Shown here: piece after piece, positions 8,705-18,201 of the stretch
How positions within the stretch are numbered: position 1 is the first letter of the stretch
How the letters are laid out: each line of letters opens with the position of its first letter
Source of the DNA: Asterionellopsis glacialis
Taxonomy: Eukaryota > Bacillariophyta > Plagiogrammaphyceae > Rhaphoneidales > Asterionellopsidaceae
Direction of reading: 5' to 3'
NCBI GenBank assembly: GCA_014885115.2
Contig: WKLE02000110.1
Location: forward strand, 8,835-72,834
Length of the DNA stretch: 64,000 bases
The notes under the pieces: model-generated
Databases searched by the model: none
Told to the model about the DNA's origin: nothing
Seen by the model: only the letters and a program-made list of their open reading frames with translations
Translations under genes and position numbers: made by a program

Positions 8705-10717
8705 ATGGGTGGCGTAGCGTCAAGATTCGATGAAAATGATTGGACCAAGGCCAATGGTAAACTCCAAAGTAGAGAAGAAACAATTGATGGCGCTCCACCT
8801 ACAAGTGAATATGGTGTTTATTCTTTAGTGAAACGCAATAATTTAGGTGTTGGTGGACAACGAGAATTTGATTTTCTTGATTCAGATTCGAACCTGATAT
8901 ACACGGCTCGAGCAGTTGAAGGAACAATTGCATGGTTCGATGTCTTGGGACCAGGGATGGATGATTATCGAATACGAGTACAGGTTGATTTGACAAGACG
9001 ATTTTGGATTTTTTACGCATTCGGAAAACCTACCTTTGTGGGACAGCTACCTGACGGTCAGGCAACCAAGAAGGCATTCTCAGATACATCGAAAAAATCG
9101 TTGTATGATGGCGAACCCTTTTTATATCGAAAAGCATGCATGGCAGTTACATGGGCTAGATTTGAGGGTATAGTTTCTTATTATGGCCCACCACCGCATA
9201 AGAAGCTACAAAAAAACAATAATGAAAATAGTCTCCAAACAAATGCACCATCTTCGGAAGATTATCTACTGATTGGAAGTGACAACGATAACAACTACAA
9301 AAAAGATGAACACGAAACAACCACACGAATCGATAGCGTAGACACGGGAGGTGTTTGGTTGGAGGATCCACAACCAGAACTAGTACCAACATCACAATTA
9401 ATTGAAATGCTTGACACAACAACAATAACAAGTGAAAGTTCAGCAGGTGTTTTGGCTTCCACAATAAACTTTACAGACATTGCGAATGGTAGTACAAGTA
9501 CATTATTAGAACCATTCCCTAAAAATGGTGAAGACTCCTCATTGGCCACTGCTGGAAAAAGACTGGAAGACCCATTTTTTCTTCTAGGAGATAGCACGAG
9601 CACCCTTCTTGAACCATTTCCTAAAGTTGAAGATCAGACATTAATACTGAATGGCTCACATAGTTCTTCTGCTCCTGAGATGACTTCTTCTGTACTACCT
9701 TCAACTTCTATGGATGGGGCAGAAATACCTACTACACGAAGAGGATTATTTCGATCCTTTGGTAGTGTCTTGAAAAATAAAGCCAGTCTAACAAAGAAAA
9801 GTGATCCTACGGATGAATCCACCGATGTTGCTGCTGTCACTTCTACAGATGATAATACAATACCAAAGGAGGGAAAGGGCAGGCTGCGAAGTCGATTTAG
9901 TTATGAAAATTTACGAACGCTAGTACAAGATAAAGTTCAAGTCGAAGCATCGAATCCACAAGAGGGTGTGCTCATGTCACACATACCAATTTTAAAAGTA
10001 CAAGAAATTCAAAGTTTCACAGGAAAACATCAAACGTTATTGCCAACTCTGGAAGATTACCGACGAATGCAAAGACGAACGAAAATCGACAACAACAATA
10101 ACAATGCGACAAATAATGTGGAGAAGGATACCATCAATGGCAATGCCCGGGCTGAAACTGATACGATACCAATAGAAGACAAAAATATAGAACGTCCCCA
10201 GGGATCATTAGGTCAAAGTAAAGAAAAAATTGGTGGAAATACGATTGTTAGAGAATATAAAGAGGATGCGTCCACATCAGGGACTACCTCAAATGGTGAT
10301 GTTTCATTAGAACTTGCTACTCCCCCAACCGAAATGGCAGCATCTTCTATAAGTGGTCCTATGCTAATAGACTTCGTCGATGATACAAAACAATCTGAAA
10401 ACGCACCAGCCTCTATTGATGACCAAAGCACGGTTAGGAATGATGTGCATATTGACGGAACGAATGACCTAGATGAATCTTTGTTAAGAGGATGGCACCA
10501 TAGTAGCAAAGCAGAAGGCCATGAACTGCAACATAGCAACACTGAAGAGCATGCACAGCCTTTAGTTGGATTTTGGTCCTGGGAAAACACATTGGTTGTA
10601 CACAAAATGACGATGCATGTAGCGAAAGGGTCTGATCTCGCACTTCACGTTATTTTAGCAATTGTCACAAATCAACTGCGATACGAACGCAATGCCGCAA
10701 TAGCCACAAGCATGTAA
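8705..10717 (+). CDS. LURP-one / Tubby-C-like protein with long internal insertion, predicted N-myristoylated
   Basis: Single exon, 670 aa. The start MGGVAS fits the N-myristoylation consensus (Gly2, Ser6), suggesting membrane attachment. Residues about 35-165 look like a LURP-one/Tubby C-like beta-barrel: DFLDSDSNLIYTARAVEG, WFDVLGPGMDDYRIRVQ, RRFWIFYAFGKPTFVG, then YRKACMAVTWARFEG. The last 45 residues (MHVAKGSDLALHVILAIVTN) look like the closing central helix of the same fold. Between them lies a low-complexity stretch of about 430 residues rich in Ser, Thr, Asn, Asp. It contains a short internal repeat (STLLEPFPK occurs twice, at about 265-273 and 300-308). Related proteins include plant LOR proteins and phospholipid scramblases. 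The fold call is moderate; the role is unknown. Confidence 0.6.
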   Translation: MGGVASRFDENDWTKANGKLQSREETIDGAPPTSEYGVYSLVKRNNLGVGGQREFDFLDSDSNLIYTARAVEGTIAWFDVLGPGMDDYRIRVQVDLTRRFWIFYAFGKPTFVGQLPDGQATKKAFSDTSKKSLYDGEPFLYRKACMAVTWARFEGIVSYYGPPPHKKLQKNNNENSLQTNAPSSEDYLLIGSDNDNNYKKDEHETTTRIDSVDTGGVWLEDPQPELVPTSQLIEMLDTTTITSESSAGVLASTINFTDIANGSTSTLLEPFPKNGEDSSLATAGKRLEDPFFLLGDSTSTLLEPFPKVEDQTLILNGSHSSSAPEMTSSVLPSTSMDGAEIPTTRRGLFRSFGSVLKNKASLTKKSDPTDESTDVAAVTSTDDNTIPKEGKGRLRSRFSYENLRTLVQDKVQVEASNPQEGVLMSHIPILKVQEIQSFTGKHQTLLPTLEDYRRMQRRTKIDNNNNNATNNVEKDTINGNARAETDTIPIEDKNIERPQGSLGQSKEKIGGNTIVREYKEDASTSGTTSNGDVSLELATPPTEMAASSISGPMLIDFVDDTKQSENAPASIDDQSTVRNDVHIDGTNDLDESLLRGWHHSSKAEGHELQHSNTEEHAQPLVGFWSWENTLVVHKMTMHVAKGSDLALHVILAIVTNQLRYERNAAIATSM

Positions 10718-10860
10718 TCTACTATAACATTATACATCGCTGCAATACCATCAATTCAAAGAAACAGTTTTCCTCTATGTTATCGAATATACAAAATAAT
10801 ATAGATTTGGGGATTCTAACTCAAGCTTCCTTCAAATAAAATGTATTGAGACTGCTTGGT

Positions 10861-12063
10861 TTAATTGGCGGCGACTTCTTCACCCTTTCCAAGTTCCATC
10901 AGACTGTCATCAACTTGTTGCACAATCTCACTTGTACCGTATGCATCGACATCCTTTCCAGATTTGGCTTCTTCTTCAATTTGACTCTTGATCCAGAAGT
11001 AAGTCTTTTTGAGACCATCCTTGATCTTAATAGTTGGTGCCCATCCGAGTTTCTCTTGAATCAAAACATTGTTAGAGTTGCGTCCACGAACACCCATTGG
11101 TCCTTCAATGTGTTTGATAGGGAGTTTCTTTTCTTCAAAGGAAAGAGCAATATTGGCAAATTCAATCATATCAACCATTTCAGTAGATCCAAGATTGATA
11201 GGAACGTCGCAGTCGGAAAACATGAGCCTGAGAACACCCTCTACACAGTCATCAATGTAAGTGAAAGAACGAGTTTGTTTTCCATCCCCCCACATTTCTG
11301 TATTGCGCAAGAAACGGAAATTATTGTTAGATGCCAGAGGTGGGAAATATGTCTTGCGCTGATGTTTTGCAGTTTCGTGTAGCTTGTTATTTTTTCACTC
11401 ACCGAAATCGGTTGTGGCTGTGATAGCCTTACGACAAAAGGCAGCTGGAGCCTTTTCACGTCCTCCCTTCCATGTTCCTCGGGGACCGTAAATGTTGTGG
11501 AAACGAGCAATGCGGATGTTCATGTCGAAGTCACGGCCATAGGCTAGAGCCATCTCTTCGGAGTAAAGCTTTTCAAGTCCGTACATATCTTGAGGACGGG
11601 CAGGCCATGCATCAGCCTCGACAAGTCCAGGATTCTCGGGATCTTCTTGCTTGGCTTCGTTGTAGACGCAGGCAGAGGAAGAGTAGAAGAAATCCTTGAC
11701 GTTGTTACGACGAGCACCCTCCAGCATGTTCATGGAAATGGCAGTGTTGTTGAAGGAGAGCACTGATTCGTTGGAAACAATGAAACCCATACCTCCCATG
11801 TCGGCAGCAAGATTGTAGACTTGAGAACATCCCTCACAAGCCTTACAGGCAACATCCAACTTGCGGAGATCGTCCAAGATGAACTCATCGCAAAACTCGT
11901 CGTTCTCCATGAACTCATTCTTTTTCCAATCGACAACAGTCACGACGTAACCATTCTCTTTCAATCTCTTGGCAATGTGAGATCCAATGAAACCAGCGCC
12001 ACCACCGACGCAAACTTTCTTACCCTCACCAGGAGGGAGAGTGAACTCCTTGAACTCGGTCAT
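10861..12063 (-). CDS. GME: GDP-D-mannose 3,5-epimerase
   Basis: Two exons, 12063-11403 and 11297-10861, with a 105-bp GT-AG intron (11298-11402, phase 1), give 365 aa, close to plant GME (about 376). Splicing restores TTDFEMWGDGKQTRSF, a family signature. The N-terminus has the NAD-binding loop GGAGFIG (21-27); the short-chain dehydrogenase Tyr-Lys pair is Y161 and K165 in MYGLEK, with the SSSACVY segment before it. The C-terminus has EGVRGRNSNN and LGWAPTIKIKDGL. The enzyme turns GDP-D-mannose into GDP-L-galactose and GDP-L-gulose, feeding ascorbate and cell-wall sugar synthesis in the cytosol. No targeting peptide is seen. It converges with the gene ending at 10717 (143-bp gap). Confidence 0.96.
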
Positions 12064-12350
12064 CGTGTCGTCGTCTTGGTGTCAAAACTTTTGTAAATGA
12101 ACGTTTTTGTTACCTAACTTACTTCCAACCGTAGGATATCGCGGGTATATATCCTCTATAAAATTTCTTGTAGATGACCTGGGACGAAGCGGACACGAGC
12201 CATCCCCAATAACGTCTCGAATTTCTTCTTCTTCCTTCGTTCGAATCTTTTTCAAAAGTCTGGCGAAGCCGATAGTACCAAGTTCTACCTTGGTTCTACT
12301 GACATAAATAATTGATTCCCTAAGAACTACTGTAGTCAAGTTATGACGGC

Positions 12351-12360
12351 TGGGGAGTGA
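12351..12360 (+). promoter_or_regulatory. Candidate upstream element TGGGGAGTGA, copy 2
   Basis: Exact 10-mer, about 290 bp upstream of the GDP-mannose epimerase start (that gene is on the minus strand). Function not shown. Confidence 0.25.
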
Positions 12361-13216
12361 ATGTCAGTCCCCAAACGGATATTTTTTGATAACGGTAGCA
12401 TCATTATCATCAAGTTGAATCTTGATATCAAGTACCGGTCCCTGGTAGTACATGACTACGTGGTACCATATCAGGTAGAACCGAACGACCTGCTGGTAAA
12501 TGTTATTGTAGATGAGACGCAATGCGCAAAGACATGACAGACAAACAGACTTCGAAATGGATTCAGACAGATCGAATCGGCAGCATGCAGTACTAGCACC
12601 ATGCCTGGGTGTGACAAAATCCAAGAAAGAGGTACCTATACGTCTTTAAATGTATTTTCACGTCAATATCAGTACCTTGGTACCAAAAGACACATTTTGC
12701 TGGGTACTGAAAGATAGGAAAGAGATTCCGGAATATTTCAAATTTACACGGACACTACAAACACTTGCTCACAATGTGAGTGATGTACTTGCAACACTAT
12801 AATCAATCAATAGAGTATAAAGTAAATATTTTTAAATCCAAGTAGATTAAAAGTGATTTCATAGTCTGGCTAATTCAGACTGTCTGTTTTTTTGTTTTTG
12901 TTTTTTAAACGAATACACCAAAGCTTCCTCTGGGGTTTTGCAGCAATCATTTGATAAATAGAAAGGAGGTTGTTCCCTTATGAGGGAAGTTTAAATTTTG
13001 ATGGATCGGACGTGCCATACGACTTCATCTGATGGTCCCCCTAATCTAAATTCCCCGGGTAACGTCCTCAATCTAAAAATCTCTGTGATGGTACATTCAA
13101 AGGGTCGGTCCCCGACTCCTTTATCTCGCGAAAAAGAAATTTATGATCTGGCAATCAAATAGCGTGTTCCCTTTGATCAATGTTGGGGCCACTTTTCAGA
13201 TGATTGTTCAGAAACC

Positions 13217-13261
13217 NNNNNNNNNNNNNNNNNNNNNNNNNNNNNNNNNNNNNNNNNNNNN
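13217..13261. other. Assembly gap (45 N)
   Basis: Run of N. The true gap size is unknown. Sequence on each side is non-coding. Confidence 0.95.
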
Positions 13262-13612
13262 TTTGGATGGATCCAACCCTAAAGGAAGATAAAGACACCA
13301 TCGGGTGTTGGGATCATAACATTATATCTTCCAGAAGTTTTGGATCCCCATCCAAATCAAGCGTTTGTCTGTTTGTCACAAGTTTATGAAGTTTTTCTGA
13401 AATCTTCTGTCCTTCAACCAGGTCCCAGTTTTATTGTCATTATTTGAGAACGTTGTTCCAGAGCATACCACCAATGAAAAATAGTAAATAGTTCATATTA
13501 TTATCTCGTACCGGTAAATTATTACCAGGTATGATGTACACGTCGTTTTTCAACGATCTGAATGATATTTTTTAAATATATTTTCTTAAGCATTTTCAGC
13601 CGTTGGTTTTGG

Positions 13613-14089
13613 TTATTTTACAGATAGACTGACGATACCTAAGGTAGCTCGCCAATAATATATGGAGTACAGGTACACACCTCTATTGTACCTCGAACTC
13701 CACTTGTTCTTTGGACAGAATGTACAAGGTACTGTACTGCTTGATGTTGTTTCCGGTACTACCTGGTACCTGGTATTTAAATTTGGTACCTTACAACATG
13801 TTCCGTATATAGCAGAACCAGGTATTGCTTCATCTGGCTCCACAACGGCATACTCCCAACAGTCTTTCGTTGATTGTTCTAGGGTCACATTACAAACTAC
13901 CAGGTATTGTGTAGGATTGTCCGTACCTGTAATGCGGAGCTGGCGATCGGATGCAGGATTGTGACCTTGTACACATGGTTCTCCATAAGTAAGTTGAATC
14001 GCCAATAGGATTGAAACAATATTATTGGTACATGAGAATAAAAATATAACATACATTGCTGTATACATTTCAGATAGGGGTATCGCCAT
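13613..14089 (-). CDS. Possible small secreted or membrane protein, unrecognised
   Basis: 158 aa from the ATG at 14087-14089. A hydrophobic N-terminus (about residues 8-33) could be a signal anchor. The region after it has seven to eight Cys and reads like protein (SDRQLRITGTDNP, STKDCWEYAVVEPDEAIPG). The C-terminal third runs through a block of GTAC repeats, which weakens the case. Divergent from the gene at 14281 with 191 bp between. No family recognised; it may be chance. Confidence 0.3.
   Translation of the reverse strand: MAIPLSEMYTAMYVIFLFSCTNNIVSILLAIQLTYGEPCVQGHNPASDRQLRITGTDNPTQYLVVCNVTLEQSTKDCWEYAVVEPDEAIPGSAIYGTCCKVPNLNTRYQVVPETTSSSTVPCTFCPKNKWSSRYNRGVYLYSIYYWRATLGIVSLSVK
13722..13795. 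repeat. GTAC-core repeat cluster
   Basis: Dense run of GTACAAGGTACTGTAC, CGGTACTACCTGGTACC and TTTGGTACC words within about 75 bp, part of the window-wide family. Confidence 0.6.
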
Positions 14090-14280
14090 TTCTTTAGAGA
14101 ACAAGCGAATCCGTCTCCGTCGGTTCTCGACGACGCGACCGCCATCCTAAATATATTTTACAAGCACCTTCACTCGCAACCGGTTTCCTCACGCTATCGC
14201 CTTTTTCTCTCAAACAATCGGCGCTTTAAGTTTCGGTGGAGAGAGGAAAGCCCAAATAATAACTATTTGTGTCAACCAAG

Positions 14281-16144
14281 ATGAATGCTCGCTTATCAAC
14301 GCTAGTATCCGACCAAGCTATCGAGGTATGTGACAGTAAAGTTGACAAGCATCGATCTCAAACAACGAAAGTCCCATGGAAACAATCAAGAAGTCTTCTT
14401 GATAGCAACGAGGAGGAGGAGACCAGGGATGATTTGTCAAAGCAGTCAGTAGATATGGAAAGGATTGAATTGACAATCTCAGAGATTGACAGCTTTGAAG
14501 ATGAACCTCCAGTTGCAAATGATCTCATAGAATTTTCCAAGGATAATGTTTACAACACTACGAGTAAAAAAGAAAATGATCGAAGCAGCAATAGCACAAG
14601 GACGGCAAGCAATAGCGACGATTCAAGTACTAAGCCAGTTACTACTAGTGCAGCAGGAGAAACTCGCGGCTCCAGTAACACGTCTTTTGAATCATTCTTT
14701 AGCGTAGCTGAAGGTGTAATTGATGTTGTTTGTCAAGCTACTGCTTGCGATTCAACGTCTAATCAGATTGTAAATAGTTGTGGTGACTCATTGGGAGGCA
14801 GCAACTCAGCAATACAACATTCAAGACATGGAAAAATAACTCACATACGGTCTTCAAGTGAATCAGACTTGATACCTCTCTTTTTCACAAGTGCAGCCTG
14901 TGGTGGATCACGTCAAGGTGGATTATTAACGGGGTCAAATGGCGCCCCTCAAGATCCAGATGTACAAAAAAAGTCTGGGTATCAAAATAGGATTGCCTGT
15001 CGGACGCGTGGTACCAAGCATCTCGGGACAATGTACAAACAATGGCATACCGAGTTGACACCATATGTATCCACCCCGAAACGAAAAGCTATCCGGACAG
15101 ATATTAACGATGTCTCAAAATCGTGGGATGAATTTGCTGTAGAAGGAGAAAACTCTAGACTCAAACACAGGAGTACCACCAAGAAGACTGAGACTATCAC
15201 TTCTTTCTTCTTGCAACAACAGCCCGAGACCATCAACGAATGTTCCTCACTTTCAGCTGAGTTGTTTTATGACAGCGATCCAGAAACTATTCTTCATCGG
15301 TCAAAGACCGCACCGGCTAGAAGAAAGGTTGCTTACGAAGAAGATCCGCAGCAAGTGCAACAAGTACCAAGGTCGCGTTTGAATCTCCGCGATGACAAAC
15401 TCGTCAAAGAGTGCATTCAGGTACGAATTGGAAATCATTTAGCGGTGCTGTTATTATAATTTGTTAACCTTCTCTCAATTTCTGCGATGCCTGTGTTTAA
15501 CATGATTTTTTTTCGTTTGTATCTATTCTTGATCTTTACAGCAACTTAGACGAAGTTCACTAGATCTACTGTACCATCCACCACCACTAGAGAACGGAGC
15601 TTCGAGCACACCAGTGTCTGTTGTTGGATGGTTTGAAATGGGTTCGCGACTTTTAAACAAGCTTATTCAACCAAAATTCATGTGGAGACCCAAGTTCGAA
15701 CCTAATGCAAATCGAAGGCGGCTTGGAGGATACAGTCAATCCCCGCATCATGTTGATCTCCTTGGTCTTGTGAAAATTCTGAAACCAAAGGCAATCGACC
15801 GAACGCACTATCCTTTTGCTAGAACCAAGAGAACATTTACACTCTTGTCTCAAACAGATGATTGGTTTGTATTTGAAGCACGAAGCGAAGAAGAATGTGA
15901 CAAATTTGTTGATGGACTCAAATTGCTTGTTGCAAGGCTCGCTTCCATGGTAATTGTCGGAGATGAAGCTATTATTCGTGAGTTCTTTTCACCATGGTGC
16001 CATGCAGAAGACCTTGAAGTCGCTTCCAAAAGGATTGATCAGGAAGGTGATTCACAACAAGGGGATTCTATCATTGGATCAACATTCGTTTCTACCAACG
16101 AGCAACAACGAGAGGCACTTTGGGGACCTGCGACTTGGAACTAG
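14281..16144 (+). CDS. Unknown protein with C-terminal PH-like region
   Basis: Two exons, 14281-15420 and 15542-16144, with a 121-bp GT-AG intron (15421-15541, phase 0), give 580 aa. The frame is open 12 bases upstream but from GTG, so the ATG at 14281 is chosen. The first 380 residues are Ser/Thr/Asp-rich and probably disordered, with a stretch around 145-200 including FESFFSVAEGVIDVVCQA. After the intron a compact region (about 400-535) reads VDLLGLVKILKPKAID, then RTFTLLSQTDDWFVFEA and EECDKFVDGLKLLVARL. This resembles the last strands and C-terminal helix of a pleckstrin-homology fold. Lipid or protein binding at membranes is only a guess. Confidence 0.7.
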
Positions 16145-16642
16145 ATTTAACATTAAATTTTGTTCTACAATCATTCATGTAAAAGGGTATTTATTTTTTC
16201 GTATTCTTATAAAAGTGTAGTAAACGTGTGATCTATTACAGACACGATGAGTGAGAGCTCCACGATATATTTTATTTTTATGTTTGTTACCCTTTTTTTT
16301 CGTCTGTTTAAAAAACATAGATTTCGTGAATGAGAAAGGCATAATGCGGTCTATCAAACAGGGCCATTGCTCTGGGGAGTGATTTTTTTGCTGCCAGAAT
16401 TAACCTGCAGAAATAAAAAAGAAAAGAGAGACCCAAGACCGAACAACCATGGAAACATCCTCTTTGTCTGCATGGACAATACTCACAACACTTGTTTGAA
16501 GAGGATTTGTATTAACGATGGTACGGAAGTTATCAACTTTGAAAATAGATACCATCTCGAACAGAATTTTGATCGGGCTTGCATCGTCCTTTATGTTTCT
16601 TGGCTGCCTTCGAGCTACATGTTACGTTGAAAAACTTGAGAA
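16145..16642. other. Intergenic region
   Basis: 498 bp between two same-strand genes. It holds T-rich tracts and copy 3 of the TGGGGAGTGA 10-mer. An 87-codon open frame at 16367-16630 has no family resemblance and is not called. Confidence 0.5.
16373..16382 (+). promoter_or_regulatory. Candidate upstream element TGGGGAGTGA, copy 3
   Basis: Exact 10-mer, 261 bp upstream of the ATG at 16643 on the same strand. Function not shown. Confidence 0.25.
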
Positions 16643-18100
16643 ATGGAAAAGACAATCAAGGCGCACACCATGACAACTGTGAATTTCTCAGCCTCACGAT
16701 GGCTGTATACAGATGCGCATTCAATCATGGAAGCGATACATCAGAGGCGTCGGCGTAAACCTGATAATGATGATGCTCTTTTTTACGGTGAATCCGCAGA
16801 CTGTCCTATCGATATTGTTGTCGTCGTCATTGAGGTTTCGGTGGATACTGCATTCCAAACTGCTCAATTAGTTGTTACGGACTCTTCTCTATGCAGTTCA
16901 TCACGTTGTGCACGAATATGGCTTAAGGGTCAAAGTGCATTATCAGTCCAAACCAACTGCATTCGGACGGCAGATGTATTGCGGTTCAATCGTGTTGTGG
17001 TTTCAAATGACTACGGTACAGTATTGCCTTGCATTGATCCACCCAGAACAGATGATGTCGGGTATCATGAGACCACAATTGTTTGTGAATTTCAACAGTC
17101 GTGGAAACACCGAGAAGCAGGTGTTTCGTGGACAAGGCTTTGTTCCATCGTAGATGGTTCTGCTGTAAACCACAAAGATAACATCCCACAAAACTTGGCA
17201 ACGTCACGATCGCGAATAAAGGCTTTAGTGGACTGGTATGCAACACAATCGCATAATAAAGTATTTCTCCAACCACGCCTTCGTCAACGTGCACTAAGCG
17301 AGATATTATCAGCTGGTCTCATCAGCAACGTTGTGGTACGAGTAATGAACTTCGACAAGTCTAAAGTCTCAGCCAATCCATCACCTAGCAAAAGAAGGCG
17401 ATCGGACTCGACTACAAAGCCTGCTTACATAGCTGTATTATCAGATGGATCGGAACCCCCTGCTATAATGGCTTTACATGATTGTCAACGTTGGGAAAAA
17501 GACCTAAGAGAGGCTATGGCACAGCAGATATGGATCAAATTAACTCATTTGATTAGTAGATCTTCGCATTCATGTGATGCAATTTTCCTTTCACCAACGC
17601 CAAAAAGTCTTTCAGTGATGTTGGGGCAGCAATCTCAAATTTGTCAACAAACAAACGCAAGTCTTTGTTCAGAAAGCAATCCTCAATATTCAATTATCCC
17701 ACCACAACAGCAGGACTCGCTGTCGATTATTTCGCGAATACATGACATGTATGTGCCTGATGTCGATATTTCTCTGTGTAAAAAAACGTGGCTTGACCCG
17801 GAACAGCTATTTTCAGTTTTGATTGAAGTAGTTGGAAACTTTGAAGATGCAAAATATCGCTCTACGACCCTAACTCTTCAAAACGAAAATGGACTATTTA
17901 GCGTGACCGCAGACTCTGCTGCCGTTCAAATTCTCTGTGGTAGCATTGAAGCCATGACTGTTGTGAAACAAAAGTCGATACGTGATCGTGTCTTTCACCT
18001 CATAAAGGCACTCCTCACGGAGGACATTAATCTTGAATGGAAACTATTGAAGAACTTTGATTATGCAAGAGTGGATGAAGTTGTATTGACAAAGCTGTAA
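16643..18100 (+). CDS. Unknown protein, possible OB-fold (POT1-like) nucleic-acid-binding protein
   Basis: Single exon, 485 aa. Residues about 55-130 alternate hydrophobic strands and include TADVLRFNRVVVSNDYG, the kind of phrase seen in the first OB fold of telomere end-binding proteins (GD-V-R-HR-V). A second beta-rich stretch lies at 225-300 (SNVVVRVMNFD, IAVLSDGSEPPAIMAL). A basic RRRRKP at 36-41 and KRRRSD near 250 could help nucleic-acid binding or nuclear import. No catalytic motif seen. The POT1 idea rests on pattern likeness only. It converges with the receptor gene, 101 bp apart. Confidence 0.65.
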   Translation: MEKTIKAHTMTTVNFSASRWLYTDAHSIMEAIHQRRRRKPDNDDALFYGESADCPIDIVVVVIEVSVDTAFQTAQLVVTDSSLCSSSRCARIWLKGQSALSVQTNCIRTADVLRFNRVVVSNDYGTVLPCIDPPRTDDVGYHETTIVCEFQQSWKHREAGVSWTRLCSIVDGSAVNHKDNIPQNLATSRSRIKALVDWYATQSHNKVFLQPRLRQRALSEILSAGLISNVVVRVMNFDKSKVSANPSPSKRRRSDSTTKPAYIAVLSDGSEPPAIMALHDCQRWEKDLREAMAQQIWIKLTHLISRSSHSCDAIFLSPTPKSLSVMLGQQSQICQQTNASLCSESNPQYSIIPPQQQDSLSIISRIHDMYVPDVDISLCKKTWLDPEQLFSVLIEVVGNFEDAKYRSTTLTLQNENGLFSVTADSAAVQILCGSIEAMTVVKQKSIRDRVFHLIKALLTEDINLEWKLLKNFDYARVDEVVLTKL

Positions 18101-18201
18101 GATTGAAAGCTTGTACTATAATGTATAAATCAATATAATATTTCTATTTGTCTTTTAAAGTAAACCGGTGACAATTCTACGAGCGTCATTTGACATTTAT
18201 C

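Larger units (their letters stand above)
12064..13612. other. Repeat-rich intergenic region with assembly gap
   Basis: About 1.5 kb with no supported gene. It holds the 10-mer copy at 12351, GTAC-core words (CAAGTACCGG near 12430, GTGGTACCAT near 12460) and the N gap at 13217-13261. The block 12960-13140 has unremarkable sequence with CCCCGGG (13054). Confidence 0.5.

Noticed and set aside
16367..16630. Plus-strand frame of 87 codons just upstream of the 16643 gene
   Set aside because: No recognisable motif; it overlaps the recurrent 10-mer element and is read as untranslated DNA.
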